NCBI GenBank assembly: GCA_041741415.1
Contig: JBGSKC010000029.1
Coordinates: 1 to 64,000, forward strand
Direction: 5' to 3'
Length of the DNA: 64,000 nucleotides
Source: JANQTF01 sp041741415
GTDB taxonomy: Bacteria > Bacteroidota > Bacteroidia > J057
Made by a program: the position numbers and the translations under genes. Each line of letters begins with the position of its first letter. Position 1 is the first letter of the stretch. The notes beneath the pieces are model-generated. The model was not told the DNA's origin, did no database searches, and was given only the letters and a program-made list of their open reading frames with translations. Shown piece by piece: positions 1 to 7,620 of this stretch.

Positions 1-2
1 TT

Positions 3-101
3 TGTGCCTGGCTCAGGCGCATCCTAGAGCATATCACCAACCCTGCAGCCGATTCTCAGGCCCATCACCCCGCTGGCCAAGCTCAACTTTCCTTGTCATA
101 G
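3..101 (+). CDS. Possible 3' end of a gene entering from the left edge
   Basis: Reading frame 3 is open from the window edge to a TAG at 99-101, giving about 32 residues that begin CAWLRRILEHI. The other two plus frames also lack an obvious identity. The piece is too short to assign a family. It is listed only because the arginine-rich amphipathic start looks protein-like and nothing else explains this stretch. It could equally be non-coding. Confidence 0.2.
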   Translation, partial: CAWLRRILEHITNPAADSQAHHPAGQAQLSLS

Positions 102-150
102 AAAGAAACCGGATGAGCGATTAGTTTTTCAGGAGCGACTAATTATTGTC

Positions 151-500
151 CTGCTGACGTATAGCCTGAGCTATATGCAGCCTCAAAGGACAGCCCTTGT
201 TTATAGCTGGGGAATAACGTCAGGAGTTGGCGTAGAAATTTGGGGTGGTTGGCGTATATCTTGGGCGCAACGTCATGTCAACGAATCTAATTTCTGCTCT
301 GCTGACGTATAGCTCAAGCTATATGCAAAAAACCATCCAGAAGCACTATTCGCCCTTCGAACTATTGACGTATAGCTCCAGCTATATGCAGAAAATTCCT
401 CCTGGCAATGCTGTTCCTTTCGTTGCTGCTGACGTATAGCCGCAGCTATACGTAAAAAACTACCCGGCATTACCATTCACCCTTAGAACCATTAGTAGAG
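151..500 (+). repeat. Tandem ~64-bp array with palindromic TATAGC-N4-GCTATA cores
   Basis: Four same-orientation copies of a 30-bp element occur at 151-180, 299-328, 362-391 and 426-455. The consensus is ctgctgacg, then TATAGC, a variable 4-nt loop ending in A (CTGA, TCAA, TCCA, CGCA), then GCTATA and tgcag. The 6-bp arms are perfectly complementary in all four copies while the loop changes, which is the pattern expected of a conserved hairpin or a dimeric binding site. Copies 2-4 are spaced 63-64 bp. The intervening DNA is also related: the segments after copy 2 and copy 4 share AAAAAAC, an ATTC-CCCTT block and a GAAC-ATT block. The true unit is therefore a decaying 64-bp tandem repeat rather than repeat plus unique spacer. 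A recombinase gene starts about 290 bp downstream. Confidence 0.8.
202..277 (-). repeat. Two degraded inverted copies of the palindromic element
   Basis: Between array copies 1 and 2, two stretches resemble the element in reverse orientation. At 202-226, TATAGC-TGGG is followed by AATAACGTCAGGAG, against the expected GCTATACGTCAGCAG. At 251-277, GGCGTATATC is followed by AACGTCATG. One arm of each is eroded. This matching was done by eye, so an alignment is needed to confirm it. Confidence 0.35.
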
Positions 501-748
501 TCCAGCTAACCCAACCAACTATCTTTCATTTTTTTTATCTGCCCAACTTTTTCTCCCGTTACCTCCTCCCCGATAAAATCCCCGCTAATTCCTATTCCAG
601 CTCCATTTTTATCCTCATTTCCCCCGCCAAAGCCCTCTTTCTCCGTTACCTGGCCACTAAAAGTGTCCATAGCCACCATTTTTCCCCTTCCCAACTTTGA
701 TCATGATGCCTTACCTATTCACCCTAACCACTCCTTTTTTCTCTCCCT
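501..748. other. Gene-free, pyrimidine-rich stretch between array and recombinase
   Basis: The plus strand here is strongly pyrimidine-rich (runs of T and CCTCCCC-type blocks). The short open frames are low-complexity and unconvincing. No clear promoter or terminator was recognised. It probably contains the leader of the recombinase gene. Confidence 0.4.
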
Positions 749-1777
749 ATGCCCTTGTTCGTCCGCCGAACCTCCTTCGAAGGCAAGCCCAAATGGCAGG
801 TCCGCACCGCTAATTACCTCCAACAGGTCCACCGCCGATTAAAAATCATTCCCGGAGCCTTCTGGAAACCAAAGTTTGGCTGGCTTCTGCCCATCCAACC
901 AGATTCCTGGACAGCCCTCGTCGACCTTTTTGGACAGTCGGAAGTGATTTCCCTTCCGTTAGATCACACTGGTTCGATCTCGGATTCTGACTCTCAAGCT
1001 GAAAGCGCGCTCTCCAGCCTGGTCGAAACCCTCATGCGCAAAAATTACAGTTATAAAACCATTAAAGTATATGCGTCTTACTTCCGCGCTTTTCTGAAAG
1101 GCATCAATGGAAAAAACCTCCCTACAGTTTCCAAAGATGATATTCGCGCCTATCTCCAACGAGCAGCCAGTGAAAAAAAATGGTCACCCGCCACACAAAA
1201 CCAGGCAGTAAATGCCATCAGGTTTTATTTCGTTCATGTGCTCGGTCAGGACCGCAATTTTCACGACCTGCGCTTGCCCAGGTATCTTACTCCGCCAGAA
1301 ATCCTGAGCGAAGAAGAAGTCCAACAGTTGCTGCAATCGGCTCCCAAACTCAAGCACCGCGCCATCCTTACCCTCATTTATACCGCCGGACTCCGCCTCA
1401 GCGAGTCTGTCAATATCCGCCTCGACGACCTCCAGTGGGATCAAAAATGTGTTTTTATCAAAGGAGGAAGAGCCCGCTGTGATCGTTTTGTAACGCTTCC
1501 GGCCTCAACATGGAGCCTGCTCCATCACTACCTGCGGCAGGAAAAGCCACAACACTGGCTGTTTGAAGGCCCCCACGAAGGGCCCTTCAGCGTTCGCTCA
1601 GTGCAGCAAATAATGACCCAGGCGGTAAGCCTCTCTCGCGTTAACCCTCATGCTACCATTCAGATGCTTCGCAACAGTGTCGCTTATCATCTGCTCGTTC
1701 GTGGCAATAGTTTGCCTGCCGTAAAAGCTGCTTTGGGCAGCTTCCACGTTCCCGCTATACCACTTTACCCAGGTTGA
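749..1777 (+). CDS. Tyrosine recombinase/integrase with decayed active site (probable pseudogene)
   Basis: A 342-aa phage-integrase-fold protein. Residues about 25-60 carry a HARP-like motif (IPGAFWKPKFGWLLPI) common at the N-terminus of Bacteroidota recombinases. A SAM-like core-binding domain follows at about 85-170 (YSYKTIKVYASYFRAFL), then the catalytic domain. The first catalytic Arg is present (GLRLSE), and the Arg of HxxR is present. However, the HxxR His is Gln (QMLRNS), the usual LGH is LGS, and the chain ends at LYPG just after the presumed Tyr nucleophile. Restoring two bases near 1769 would continue the frame as Y-T-Q-V-D-F-LQLR...HP, which is very like a normal recombinase tail. 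Together these indicate inactivation by point mutations plus a small deletion. It lies downstream of the palindromic array, which may be its former target. No phage or ICE genes accompany it. Confidence 0.85.
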   Translation: MPLFVRRTSFEGKPKWQVRTANYLQQVHRRLKIIPGAFWKPKFGWLLPIQPDSWTALVDLFGQSEVISLPLDHTGSISDSDSQAESALSSLVETLMRKNYSYKTIKVYASYFRAFLKGINGKNLPTVSKDDIRAYLQRAASEKKWSPATQNQAVNAIRFYFVHVLGQDRNFHDLRLPRYLTPPEILSEEEVQQLLQSAPKLKHRAILTLIYTAGLRLSESVNIRLDDLQWDQKCVFIKGGRARCDRFVTLPASTWSLLHHYLRQEKPQHWLFEGPHEGPFSVRSVQQIMTQAVSLSRVNPHATIQMLRNSVAYHLLVRGNSLPAVKAALGSFHVPAIPLYPG

Positions 1778-1807
1778 TTTCTTGCAGCTTCGCCCTGCAT
1801 GTCATCC

Positions 1808-2200
1808 CTATAAGAACAGCGCCCTTTCTTCAGGACTAGGCAACCTGCAGGTCTCCTTTTTCCCAAACCAACGGTATCGGTTGCGTGCCACCCAGTCGTA
1901 CACCAGGTTCCGGACCGGTGCCGGGATCACAATGAATACATAGGCCAGCGCCCATGGAAACCCCAGCATCCGCGCAACCTTTAGGGCGGCTGTTGATTTA
2001 CTATACAACACCCCGTCGTGAAGCAGATACACTGAATGAATTTCATCCGGATCAACACCATGCTCAATTAGCAGGCGCCTCCCAGCTTCATTTTGGTTGG
2101 CTGTGTAGCGAAACTGTCCACGCTTGTCGCGGGAAATAACGAAGTCGATCGACTGGTTGCAGAGATGGCAAACGCCGTCGAAAATCAAAATCGGGTGCAT
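1808..2200 (-). CDS. DCC1-like thiol-disulfide oxidoreductase (DUF393)
   Basis: A 130-aa protein of the DUF393/DCC1 family. It opens with the family signature ILFDGVCHLCNQSIDFVI, whose CxxC pair (Cys11 and Cys14) is the expected redox centre of a thioredoxin-like fold. The C-terminal half has the usual family pattern ending RYRWFGKKETCRLP. Length is normal. The cellular substrate of this family is not well established, so the call rests on the motif. Its stop codon lies about 30 bp past the end of the converging recombinase frame. It starts 8 bp after the end of tag and probably shares that transcript. Confidence 0.85.
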   Translation of the reverse strand: MHPILIFDGVCHLCNQSIDFVISRDKRGQFRYTANQNEAGRRLLIEHGVDPDEIHSVYLLHDGVLYSKSTAALKVARMLGFPWALAYVFIVIPAPVRNLVYDWVARNRYRWFGKKETCRLPSPEERALFL

Positions 2201-2208
2201 AGATGTGA

Positions 2209-2775
2209 TTAAGTCGCGGATGGTTTACGGAAACATCCTTCAATATGATCTTCCACTAACCCCGCAGCCTGCATAAAGGCGTAAATGGTGGTGGAACCCA
2301 CAAATTTGAATCCCGCTTTTTTCAGGGCTTTGCTCAGAGAGTCTGAAGCAGGGGTGGTGGCTGGAAAGTCCCGCATTTCCCAAAAATGACTCACCTGGGG
2401 TTGGTGACCAACATGCTTCCAGACAAAATCTGTCAGGGTCTCCCCGCGCTCCTTCATGGCGAGGTAAGCCTGCGCATTGCTGACAAAGGCCCTGATCTTT
2501 CCTTCATGCCTCACAATCCGCGCATCCTCCTTCAGCTGAAGAATCTCCGCTTCTGTCATGACAGCCATTTTCTCAGGGTCAAAATCGTAAAATGCCGCCC
2601 GGTACCCTTCCCGCTTCCGCAAAATCGTGATCCAGCTCAGGCCCGCCTGCGCCCCCTCCAGACAAATCATTTCAAACAGCTTCCTGTCGTCATAACAGGG
2701 CTGCCCCCATTCTTCATCGTGATAGCGAACATACAACGGGTCGTTTCCACACCAGGTACAGCGAATGGGCTCCAT
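2209..2775 (-). CDS. tag: DNA-3-methyladenine glycosylase I
   Basis: A 188-aa Tag-family enzyme that excises 3-methyladenine from alkylated DNA (base excision repair). The N-terminal block RCTWCGNDPLYVRYHDEEWG and the C-terminal HIEGC supply the Cys/His zinc ligands typical of Tag. The central LEGAQAGLSWITILRKRE is the helix-hairpin-type glycosylase core, and GFKFVGSTTIYAFMQAAG is the conserved late block. The start is placed at the Met directly before EPIRCTWC, because the 11 upstream residues of the longer frame (to 2808) have no counterpart in the family. Upstream lies oadB, only 42 bp away, so read-through from the decarboxylase operon is possible. Confidence 0.93.
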   Translation of the reverse strand: MEPIRCTWCGNDPLYVRYHDEEWGQPCYDDRKLFEMICLEGAQAGLSWITILRKREGYRAAFYDFDPEKMAVMTEAEILQLKEDARIVRHEGKIRAFVSNAQAYLAMKERGETLTDFVWKHVGHQPQVSHFWEMRDFPATTPASDSLSKALKKAGFKFVGSTTIYAFMQAAGLVEDHIEGCFRKPSAT

Positions 2776-2817
2776 GAAAATGGGGTTTGTTCGCAGCGAA
2801 TCAACCAAAAAAGTACA

Positions 2818-4014
2818 TCAGCTCAAAAACGAAATCAATACGCCCGCCGCAATCGCCGATCCAATTACCCCGGAAATATTGCTCGCCATGGCGTACTGCA
2901 GCACGTGGTTGCTAGGATCCTCTTTCAAGGCAAGCTCGTTGGCTACCCGCGAGGCCATCGGCACTGCGCTCAGGCCCGTGGCACCAATCAATGGGTTGAT
3001 CTTTTTCTTCGAAAACAAATTAAACAACTTCACCGCCAGAATGCCGCCCGCCACTGAAATGGCAAATGCCAGAAATCCTCCCACCACAATCAGCAGGGTG
3101 TCTGCCTGCAAAAAGGTCTGGCTCGTCATCGTGGCTCCCACGCAAAGCCCCAAAAACACAGTCGCAGTATTCATAATCGGCCCGGAAGCAGCCTGATATA
3201 ACCGGTCAGTGCTTGGGCCAGCCTCTTTGAGCAGGTTGCCAAACATCAGCATGCCCACCAGCGGTGTGGCCGAAGGAACCAGCAAGGCCACCAAAATTCC
3301 CGTTACAATGGGAAACAGAAGTTTGGCGGTTTTCAGGTCTCTGATCGGCGTTTTAGGGGGGAACAACTGGTCCTGCTGCTTCATATGAATCCGCAATTCC
3401 TTTTTAGTCATGGTGAGCCGAACGACCAGCGGAATGATGACAGGCACCAATGCCATATAGCTGTAGGCTGCAATGGCAATCGGCCCCAGCAGGTGCGGAG
3501 CCAGCTTAATGGTGGTATAAATGGCCGTAGGCCCGTCCGCTCCGCCAATGATGCCCAGAGAGGCAGCTTCTTTGATGTCGAATCCTGCTGCCAATGCGCC
3601 AAACATGACTGTAAAAATGCCGATCTGGGCCGCAGCTCCAAAAAATGCAAGCCGAAGGTTGCGAAGCATGGGCCCAAAATCGGTGAGGGCTCCAACTCCC
3701 AGAAAAATAATCGGGGGCAAAAGGCCCGTTTTGATCAGGGCAAAATACAGCATCGCCAGGATCCCATGCTCCGCAGCAATGTCCTTGATACTCATCCCCG
3801 CCACCTCTGCGCTGGCTGGTACGCTCATCTCGCCCCCCGGAAAGTTAGCCAGCAGCATCCCAAACGCGATGGGTACCATGAGCAGTGGTTCATATTTTTT
3901 GCCAAGCCCCAGGTACAGTAAAAAGCAGGAAATGCCCAGCATCAGCACGGTGCCCGGGTCGTTGACCAGTTCGGCCAGGGCTGTCATGGACCAAATTCGT
4001 TCTAAAAAGTTCAC
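2818..4014 (-). CDS. oadB: Na+-translocating decarboxylase beta subunit (membrane pump)
   Basis: A 398-aa, about 10-TM protein of the OadB/GcdB/MmdB family. It decarboxylates carboxybiotin and couples this to outward Na+ transport. Family hallmarks are visible: PLLMVPIAFGMLLANFP near the N-terminus, LGVGALTDFGPML, the conserved SLGIIGGADGPTAIY (the Asp here is the Na+/H+ site in characterised homologues), GNLLKEAG, and the C-terminal NPLIGATGLSAVPMASRV. Length is within the family range. It is the last gene of an oadG-oadA-oadB operon, 48 bp after oadA. The beta family is shared by several decarboxylases, so the substrate is decided by the alpha subunit. Confidence 0.95.
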   Translation of the reverse strand: MNFLERIWSMTALAELVNDPGTVLMLGISCFLLYLGLGKKYEPLLMVPIAFGMLLANFPGGEMSVPASAEVAGMSIKDIAAEHGILAMLYFALIKTGLLPPIIFLGVGALTDFGPMLRNLRLAFFGAAAQIGIFTVMFGALAAGFDIKEAASLGIIGGADGPTAIYTTIKLAPHLLGPIAIAAYSYMALVPVIIPLVVRLTMTKKELRIHMKQQDQLFPPKTPIRDLKTAKLLFPIVTGILVALLVPSATPLVGMLMFGNLLKEAGPSTDRLYQAASGPIMNTATVFLGLCVGATMTSQTFLQADTLLIVVGGFLAFAISVAGGILAVKLFNLFSKKKINPLIGATGLSAVPMASRVANELALKEDPSNHVLQYAMASNISGVIGSAIAAGVLISFLS

Positions 4015-4062
4015 TGCGAATCAGTTGGGTGGAGGAGCAAATGAAAATACTGAGGCACCAGC

Positions 4063-5925
4063 CTACGGATTTAGCCGGGCCAGCACGCCGTCTTCTTCAA
4101 TCTGGGTGCCATTGGGAGGAAGAAAAGCGATCACACCGTCACGGTCAGCAGCAATAGCATTGAACACTTTCATTGCCTCAACATAGCCAACCACATCTCC
4201 TTTTTTCACCCGGTCGCCGACTTGCTTGCCACGGTCGCCAGCCTGACGGGTCAGGTAAAAAATGCCTTCCAGCGGGGAGAGCAACTCATACCCGCCAACA
4301 GCAGCCGCTCCTTCTGTTGCAGCAGGTGCAGCAGAGGCAGGTGCCGCCGAAGGGGCAGTGCTGTCTCCATATTCTACCTTCACCTGGTAACGCTGGCCAT
4401 TTATCGTGATCATCATCTCGCCAGGTTGCGACAACGCCGCCATGGGCACAGGTGCAGAAGCTTTAGGTTGCTTCCGAGCTTCAAGGTCCTCCAAAAATGC
4501 AGCCTTCGCCTCGCCCGAACGGTATTTCCGGTATTGCTGCGGGTGCATGGCTAATTCCATCAGCTCCTCCTCATCCTGACCCGGATCCCAGCTTTTTTCC
4601 GCCATTTCCTTCCTGAACTCCGGTAAGGAATCAGGATAGAGCCCGGCAGGGTTGCCTTCGTAAAAGGTCCTTCCCTGGGCATTTGCCAATTCCCGGATCT
4701 CAGGTGCGATCTCTCCCGGCACTTTCCCTGCCTTGCCCAGCAGCATGTCCCAGGTGTTGTCATCAATCATGGACCAGCGCTCCCTGCCTTTTGCCATCTG
4801 GATCACGTTCATCAACGCCACATTTTTCACATACTGGCTGTAGGGGGTAACCAAAGGCGGATAGCCCAGCGCAGGCCAGATGGTCTCGACCTCGTCAAAC
4901 AGCCGAATCAGGAGATCGTCTTCGGTGAGCTGCGGCTGGTTGTTTTTGCTCAGCCACTGGTTCAGTCCATGGAGGTTCTGCTCCAGATCCGCCATCAGGC
5001 TGCCCATCATCCCGCCCGGTAAGCCCGAGCCGATCAGCAGGGAGTTCATCAGGCGGTTTTTGTCGCTGATATAAAATCCAAGCCAGTCGTCGATAAAGGC
5101 CTGGGTGAGGCGGCGAACCTCCATGTAGGCTTTCATGTTCACCTCCGGCAGGGAAAAGCCTGCATCTTTCAGCATGGCGTGAACGGTGAGCAAGTCGGCA
5201 TGAGCAGTTCCCCATGACAGGGGCTCCATCGACACATCGATGATGTCTGCGCCGGCACGCGCCACCTCCAGGGTGGTGGCTACCGAAAAACCGGGGCCGG
5301 AGTGGCCGTGGTACTGAATCGGGATGTTCGGATAATCAGCCTTGATCCGTCGAACCAGCTCGCCGGTAGAAGCTGGCCTGCCGATCCCTGCCATGTCTTT
5401 GATCGCAATTTCCTGGGCACCGTGGTCGATCAGGTCGGCCGCCAGCTGGTGGTAATAGTCTATCGTGTGAAGGGGCGAATGGGTAACAGACAGCGCTGCC
5501 TGGGCAATCATGCCCCCGGCTTTGGCGAATTCGATGGATTCATACAGGTTCCGGACATCATTTAACCCGTCAAATGACCGGGAAATATCGGTCCCCTGCT
5601 TCTTTTTTACCCGAAACATCAGCTTGCGAACGTCAGCCGGAACCGGACTGAGGCGCAAAGCATTCAGGCCGCGCTCCAGCATCTGGGTCTGGATTCCGGC
5701 CTGGATAAATGGGGGACACCACTTGCGAACGGCCTCATTTGGGTTGTTACCGCACAAAAGCTGGATTTGCTCAAAGCCGCCACCATTGGTTTCGACTCGC
5801 GAAAAACAGCCCATATCAATAATCGGGAGGGCTACCCGCTGCAACTCACCTGCATTGGGCATGTATTTTCCTGCCGACTGCCACATGTCGCGGTAGAGAA
5901 GGCAGAGTTGAAGGTCTTTAGGCAT
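4063..5925 (-). CDS. oadA: Carboxyltransferase-biotin alpha subunit of a Na+-pumping decarboxylase (OadA-like, divergent)
   Basis: A 620-aa protein with an N-terminal TIM-barrel carboxyltransferase (about 1-280), a conserved alpha-helical region (about 290-480), an Ala/Pro linker (about 520-545) and a C-terminal biotinyl domain with acceptor lysine in YVEAMKVFNAI. In the barrel the RDxxQS motif (RDMWQS), the HxH metal pair (YHGHSGPG) and the carbamylated lysine (AIKDMAG) are kept. Other active-site blocks depart from the standard enzyme: FDALND reads FDGLND and PGGMLSNL reads PGGMMGSL, removing the Ser/Thr at the position thought to shuttle a proton to biotin. The fused CT plus biotin architecture argues for an oxaloacetate-type substrate, but these changes leave the substrate open. 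It is flanked by oadG and oadB in one operon. Confidence 0.85.
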   Translation of the reverse strand: MPKDLQLCLLYRDMWQSAGKYMPNAGELQRVALPIIDMGCFSRVETNGGGFEQIQLLCGNNPNEAVRKWCPPFIQAGIQTQMLERGLNALRLSPVPADVRKLMFRVKKKQGTDISRSFDGLNDVRNLYESIEFAKAGGMIAQAALSVTHSPLHTIDYYHQLAADLIDHGAQEIAIKDMAGIGRPASTGELVRRIKADYPNIPIQYHGHSGPGFSVATTLEVARAGADIIDVSMEPLSWGTAHADLLTVHAMLKDAGFSLPEVNMKAYMEVRRLTQAFIDDWLGFYISDKNRLMNSLLIGSGLPGGMMGSLMADLEQNLHGLNQWLSKNNQPQLTEDDLLIRLFDEVETIWPALGYPPLVTPYSQYVKNVALMNVIQMAKGRERWSMIDDNTWDMLLGKAGKVPGEIAPEIRELANAQGRTFYEGNPAGLYPDSLPEFRKEMAEKSWDPGQDEEELMELAMHPQQYRKYRSGEAKAAFLEDLEARKQPKASAPVPMAALSQPGEMMITINGQRYQVKVEYGDSTAPSAAPASAAPAATEGAAAVGGYELLSPLEGIFYLTRQAGDRGKQVGDRVKKGDVVGYVEAMKVFNAIAADRDGVIAFLPPNGTQIEEDGVLARLNP

Positions 5926-5984
5926 GATGTTCTGTGGAAGCGGAGGGGGAAATAGCGGGGAGCTTTAAAAAGTTCAGAAATGGA

Positions 5985-6236
5985 TCAAGGAAAAACCGGT
6001 TTTACCTCGGTTACACGCCCGCGACCCATAGTGGCAGTGCTGACTGCGGCCTGGATCACTGCGAGGTGTTCTGGTGGAATGGCGGGTGTGGGCTCAGCAA
6101 GGGCCGGAGCGACTGCGAATCGGTTGACAAGCAAAATCAGCAGGTTACCTGCCCCGACCAGCAGGCTCAGAATCAGAAAGATGGTCACCATCCCGATTCC
6201 CAGTAGTGACAAAGCGAGTTCGTAGGTAGGGTTCAT
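5985..6236 (-). CDS. oadG: Small gamma subunit of Na+-pumping decarboxylase (OadG-like)
   Basis: An 83-aa protein with one N-terminal transmembrane helix (ALSLLGIGMVTIFLILSLLV), an Ala/Pro-rich stretch and a short cytoplasmic tail (PEHLAVIQAAVSTAT). This is the layout of OadG, which anchors the alpha subunit to the membrane beta subunit. It is the first gene of the operon, 59 bp before oadA. Sequence conservation of OadG is low, so context carries much of the call. Confidence 0.82.
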   Translation of the reverse strand: MNPTYELALSLLGIGMVTIFLILSLLVGAGNLLILLVNRFAVAPALAEPTPAIPPEHLAVIQAAVSTATMGRGRVTEVKPVFP

Positions 6237-6418
6237 ATCCAGTCATTCTCAGAGAAGGAGGGAGTACTTTGTTGAAAACATGGCCAGCTCTCTTTTCTCT
6301 GCTTCGTTGAAGGCCCGAACCTACGGAAGAATGTTGAGACACGAAAGGGGAGCAGGACAGCTTACCTGGCTGCTTTTTCTCATAGGAATGGAGGAAGCGA
6401 TTTGTTCTTCAAATGCAT

Positions 6419-7459
6419 TTACTTTCCTCCAAATTGCAGGTAATACTGCATCAGGGTGGCCAGCTCAGTTGCCAGCAGGTCGTGTCCGGCCTGGCTGAGT
6501 CTGCCATCGGGGCGAAGTGGCGGCAACTCTCCGGGCTCGGCCGCCCGGATTCGGTCCCACAAATCCACCACCGAAGCTCCCGCCTGCATGGCCATGTTGC
6601 GAAGCTCCATGTCGTAAGAGGCCCGCAGATCCATCTCCGCCTGCGACTTGCCCACCGGTGGCAGCACCACCAGGATGGGCTGGGCACCCGCCGCCTGGAT
6701 GAGTTGTAAAATGGTCAGGACCTGCTCCCGAAATGCCGCTAACCCGGCTCCTCCGCTTTCTGCCTGTTCCACCTCCCCCATGCTCACCACTACATGGTCA
6801 GGTCGCTTGCTCAGCAAAGCCTCCAGCGAAGGCCGCAGGGTGGAGGCTGGCGCCGCGCTGTGGCTCACTTTCATGCGCAGAAAGCTCCCCTGGCTGTGGA
6901 TTTGCTCGGCTAACTGCACCGTCCATGGCCGGGCCACTTCACCCGGAACGGCCAGCAGGCTGTTGCCCCAGCACACAAGCTTGACATCTGCCGGATCCTT
7001 CACCTGTACTGCATTCAGCAGGGTATCCACCCGCAGCCTATCCGGATCGCTTACCCGGATTTTTGCTACGCCAAAGTCATCAAAAAAGGGCAGCACCTGC
7101 TGAAAACAAACGGTATCTCCGTGCAGAATGGTCAACACTCCCACATCGACATTCCACTTCGCCTGTATCTGAAATCCCGCTGTTTTGGGCAAAAAAGCCT
7201 GCTGAATGCCCAGGTCAATTCTCACAGAATCGTTTTCCCGGTTAAATAAGGTGAACCCCAGCCCCGACTCCACAGGCCCCTCCACCGAAATGTCAAGGGT
7301 TCCGTGGGTAAACGGCCCGAGGCTCCAGCTCCCCGCTGCCTCCTGCCGGAGAGGCTGTGGCTCCGGTTCGGATGCTGCTTCAGGTGAACCAGACGGTCCA
7401 TTTGACTGGCAGCCTGCCAATATCACAACCCACGCTGCCAACTGAAATATCTTGTTCAT
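6419..7459 (-). CDS. Lipoprotein with a degenerate SGNH/GDSL-hydrolase-like domain
   Basis: A 346-aa protein with a lipoprotein signal (lipobox ILAGC, Cys16), a Ser/Pro/Glu-rich linker, an N-terminal beta-rich region (about 45-150) and a C-terminal SGNH-like domain (about 155-340). Block I reads CWGNSLLAVPGE, so the serine is kept in a GNS context. Block III reads SMGEVEQ instead of GxND. Block V reads RPDGRLSQAGHDLLA, which lacks the His of the usual DxxH. Two of the oxyanion or catalytic positions therefore look lost. The protein may bind a ligand or glycan rather than hydrolyse an ester. It is outer-membrane anchored by inference. It is divergent from mhqO, with a 161-bp shared upstream region. 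Confidence 0.6.
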   Translation of the reverse strand: MNKIFQLAAWVVILAGCQSNGPSGSPEAASEPEPQPLRQEAAGSWSLGPFTHGTLDISVEGPVESGLGFTLFNRENDSVRIDLGIQQAFLPKTAGFQIQAKWNVDVGVLTILHGDTVCFQQVLPFFDDFGVAKIRVSDPDRLRVDTLLNAVQVKDPADVKLVCWGNSLLAVPGEVARPWTVQLAEQIHSQGSFLRMKVSHSAAPASTLRPSLEALLSKRPDHVVVSMGEVEQAESGGAGLAAFREQVLTILQLIQAAGAQPILVVLPPVGKSQAEMDLRASYDMELRNMAMQAGASVVDLWDRIRAAEPGELPPLRPDGRLSQAGHDLLATELATLMQYYLQFGGK

Positions 7460-7542
7460 ACTTGCAAAATGATCTGCTCACAAGGTACCATCTTAGCTGG
7501 AAAATTTGGCCACTGAAAATCGGGGGGCTGGACATAACTAAA

Positions 7543-7564
7543 AATCAATGTTCAAACATTGATT
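7543..7564. promoter_or_regulatory. Perfect inverted repeat upstream of mhqO (candidate operator)
   Basis: Arms AATCAATGTT and AACATTGATT are perfect 10-bp reverse complements separated by CA, centred 67 bp before the mhqO start codon. The inner 14 bp, AATGTTCAAACATT, recur with one centre change upstream of the pirin gene (16732-16745). This size and symmetry fit a winged-helix (MarR/HxlR) or TetR dimer. Confidence 0.6.
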
Positions 7565-7620
7565 ATGGTTTTTGCGTATTAGCTCTGTCTTTCGGATTTT
7601 TCACTCTACTTCTTCCACTC

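Noticed and set aside
151..455. CRISPR-like array (30-bp repeats, ~34-bp spacers)
   Set aside because: Only four imperfect repeats, the spacers are related to each other, the first gap is 118 bp and no cas genes are present.
245..476. Short open frames on both strands inside the array
   Set aside because: Their amino-acid repeats (LLTYSSSYMQK) are just translations of the palindromic DNA repeat.
506..694. 62-aa minus-strand frame
   Set aside because: Low-complexity Gly/Lys/Glu composition arising from the pyrimidine-rich plus strand; no family likeness or start context.
1..1811. Prophage or integrative element boundary
   Set aside because: The recombinase is decayed and no phage, conjugation or tRNA attachment-site sequence accompanies it.
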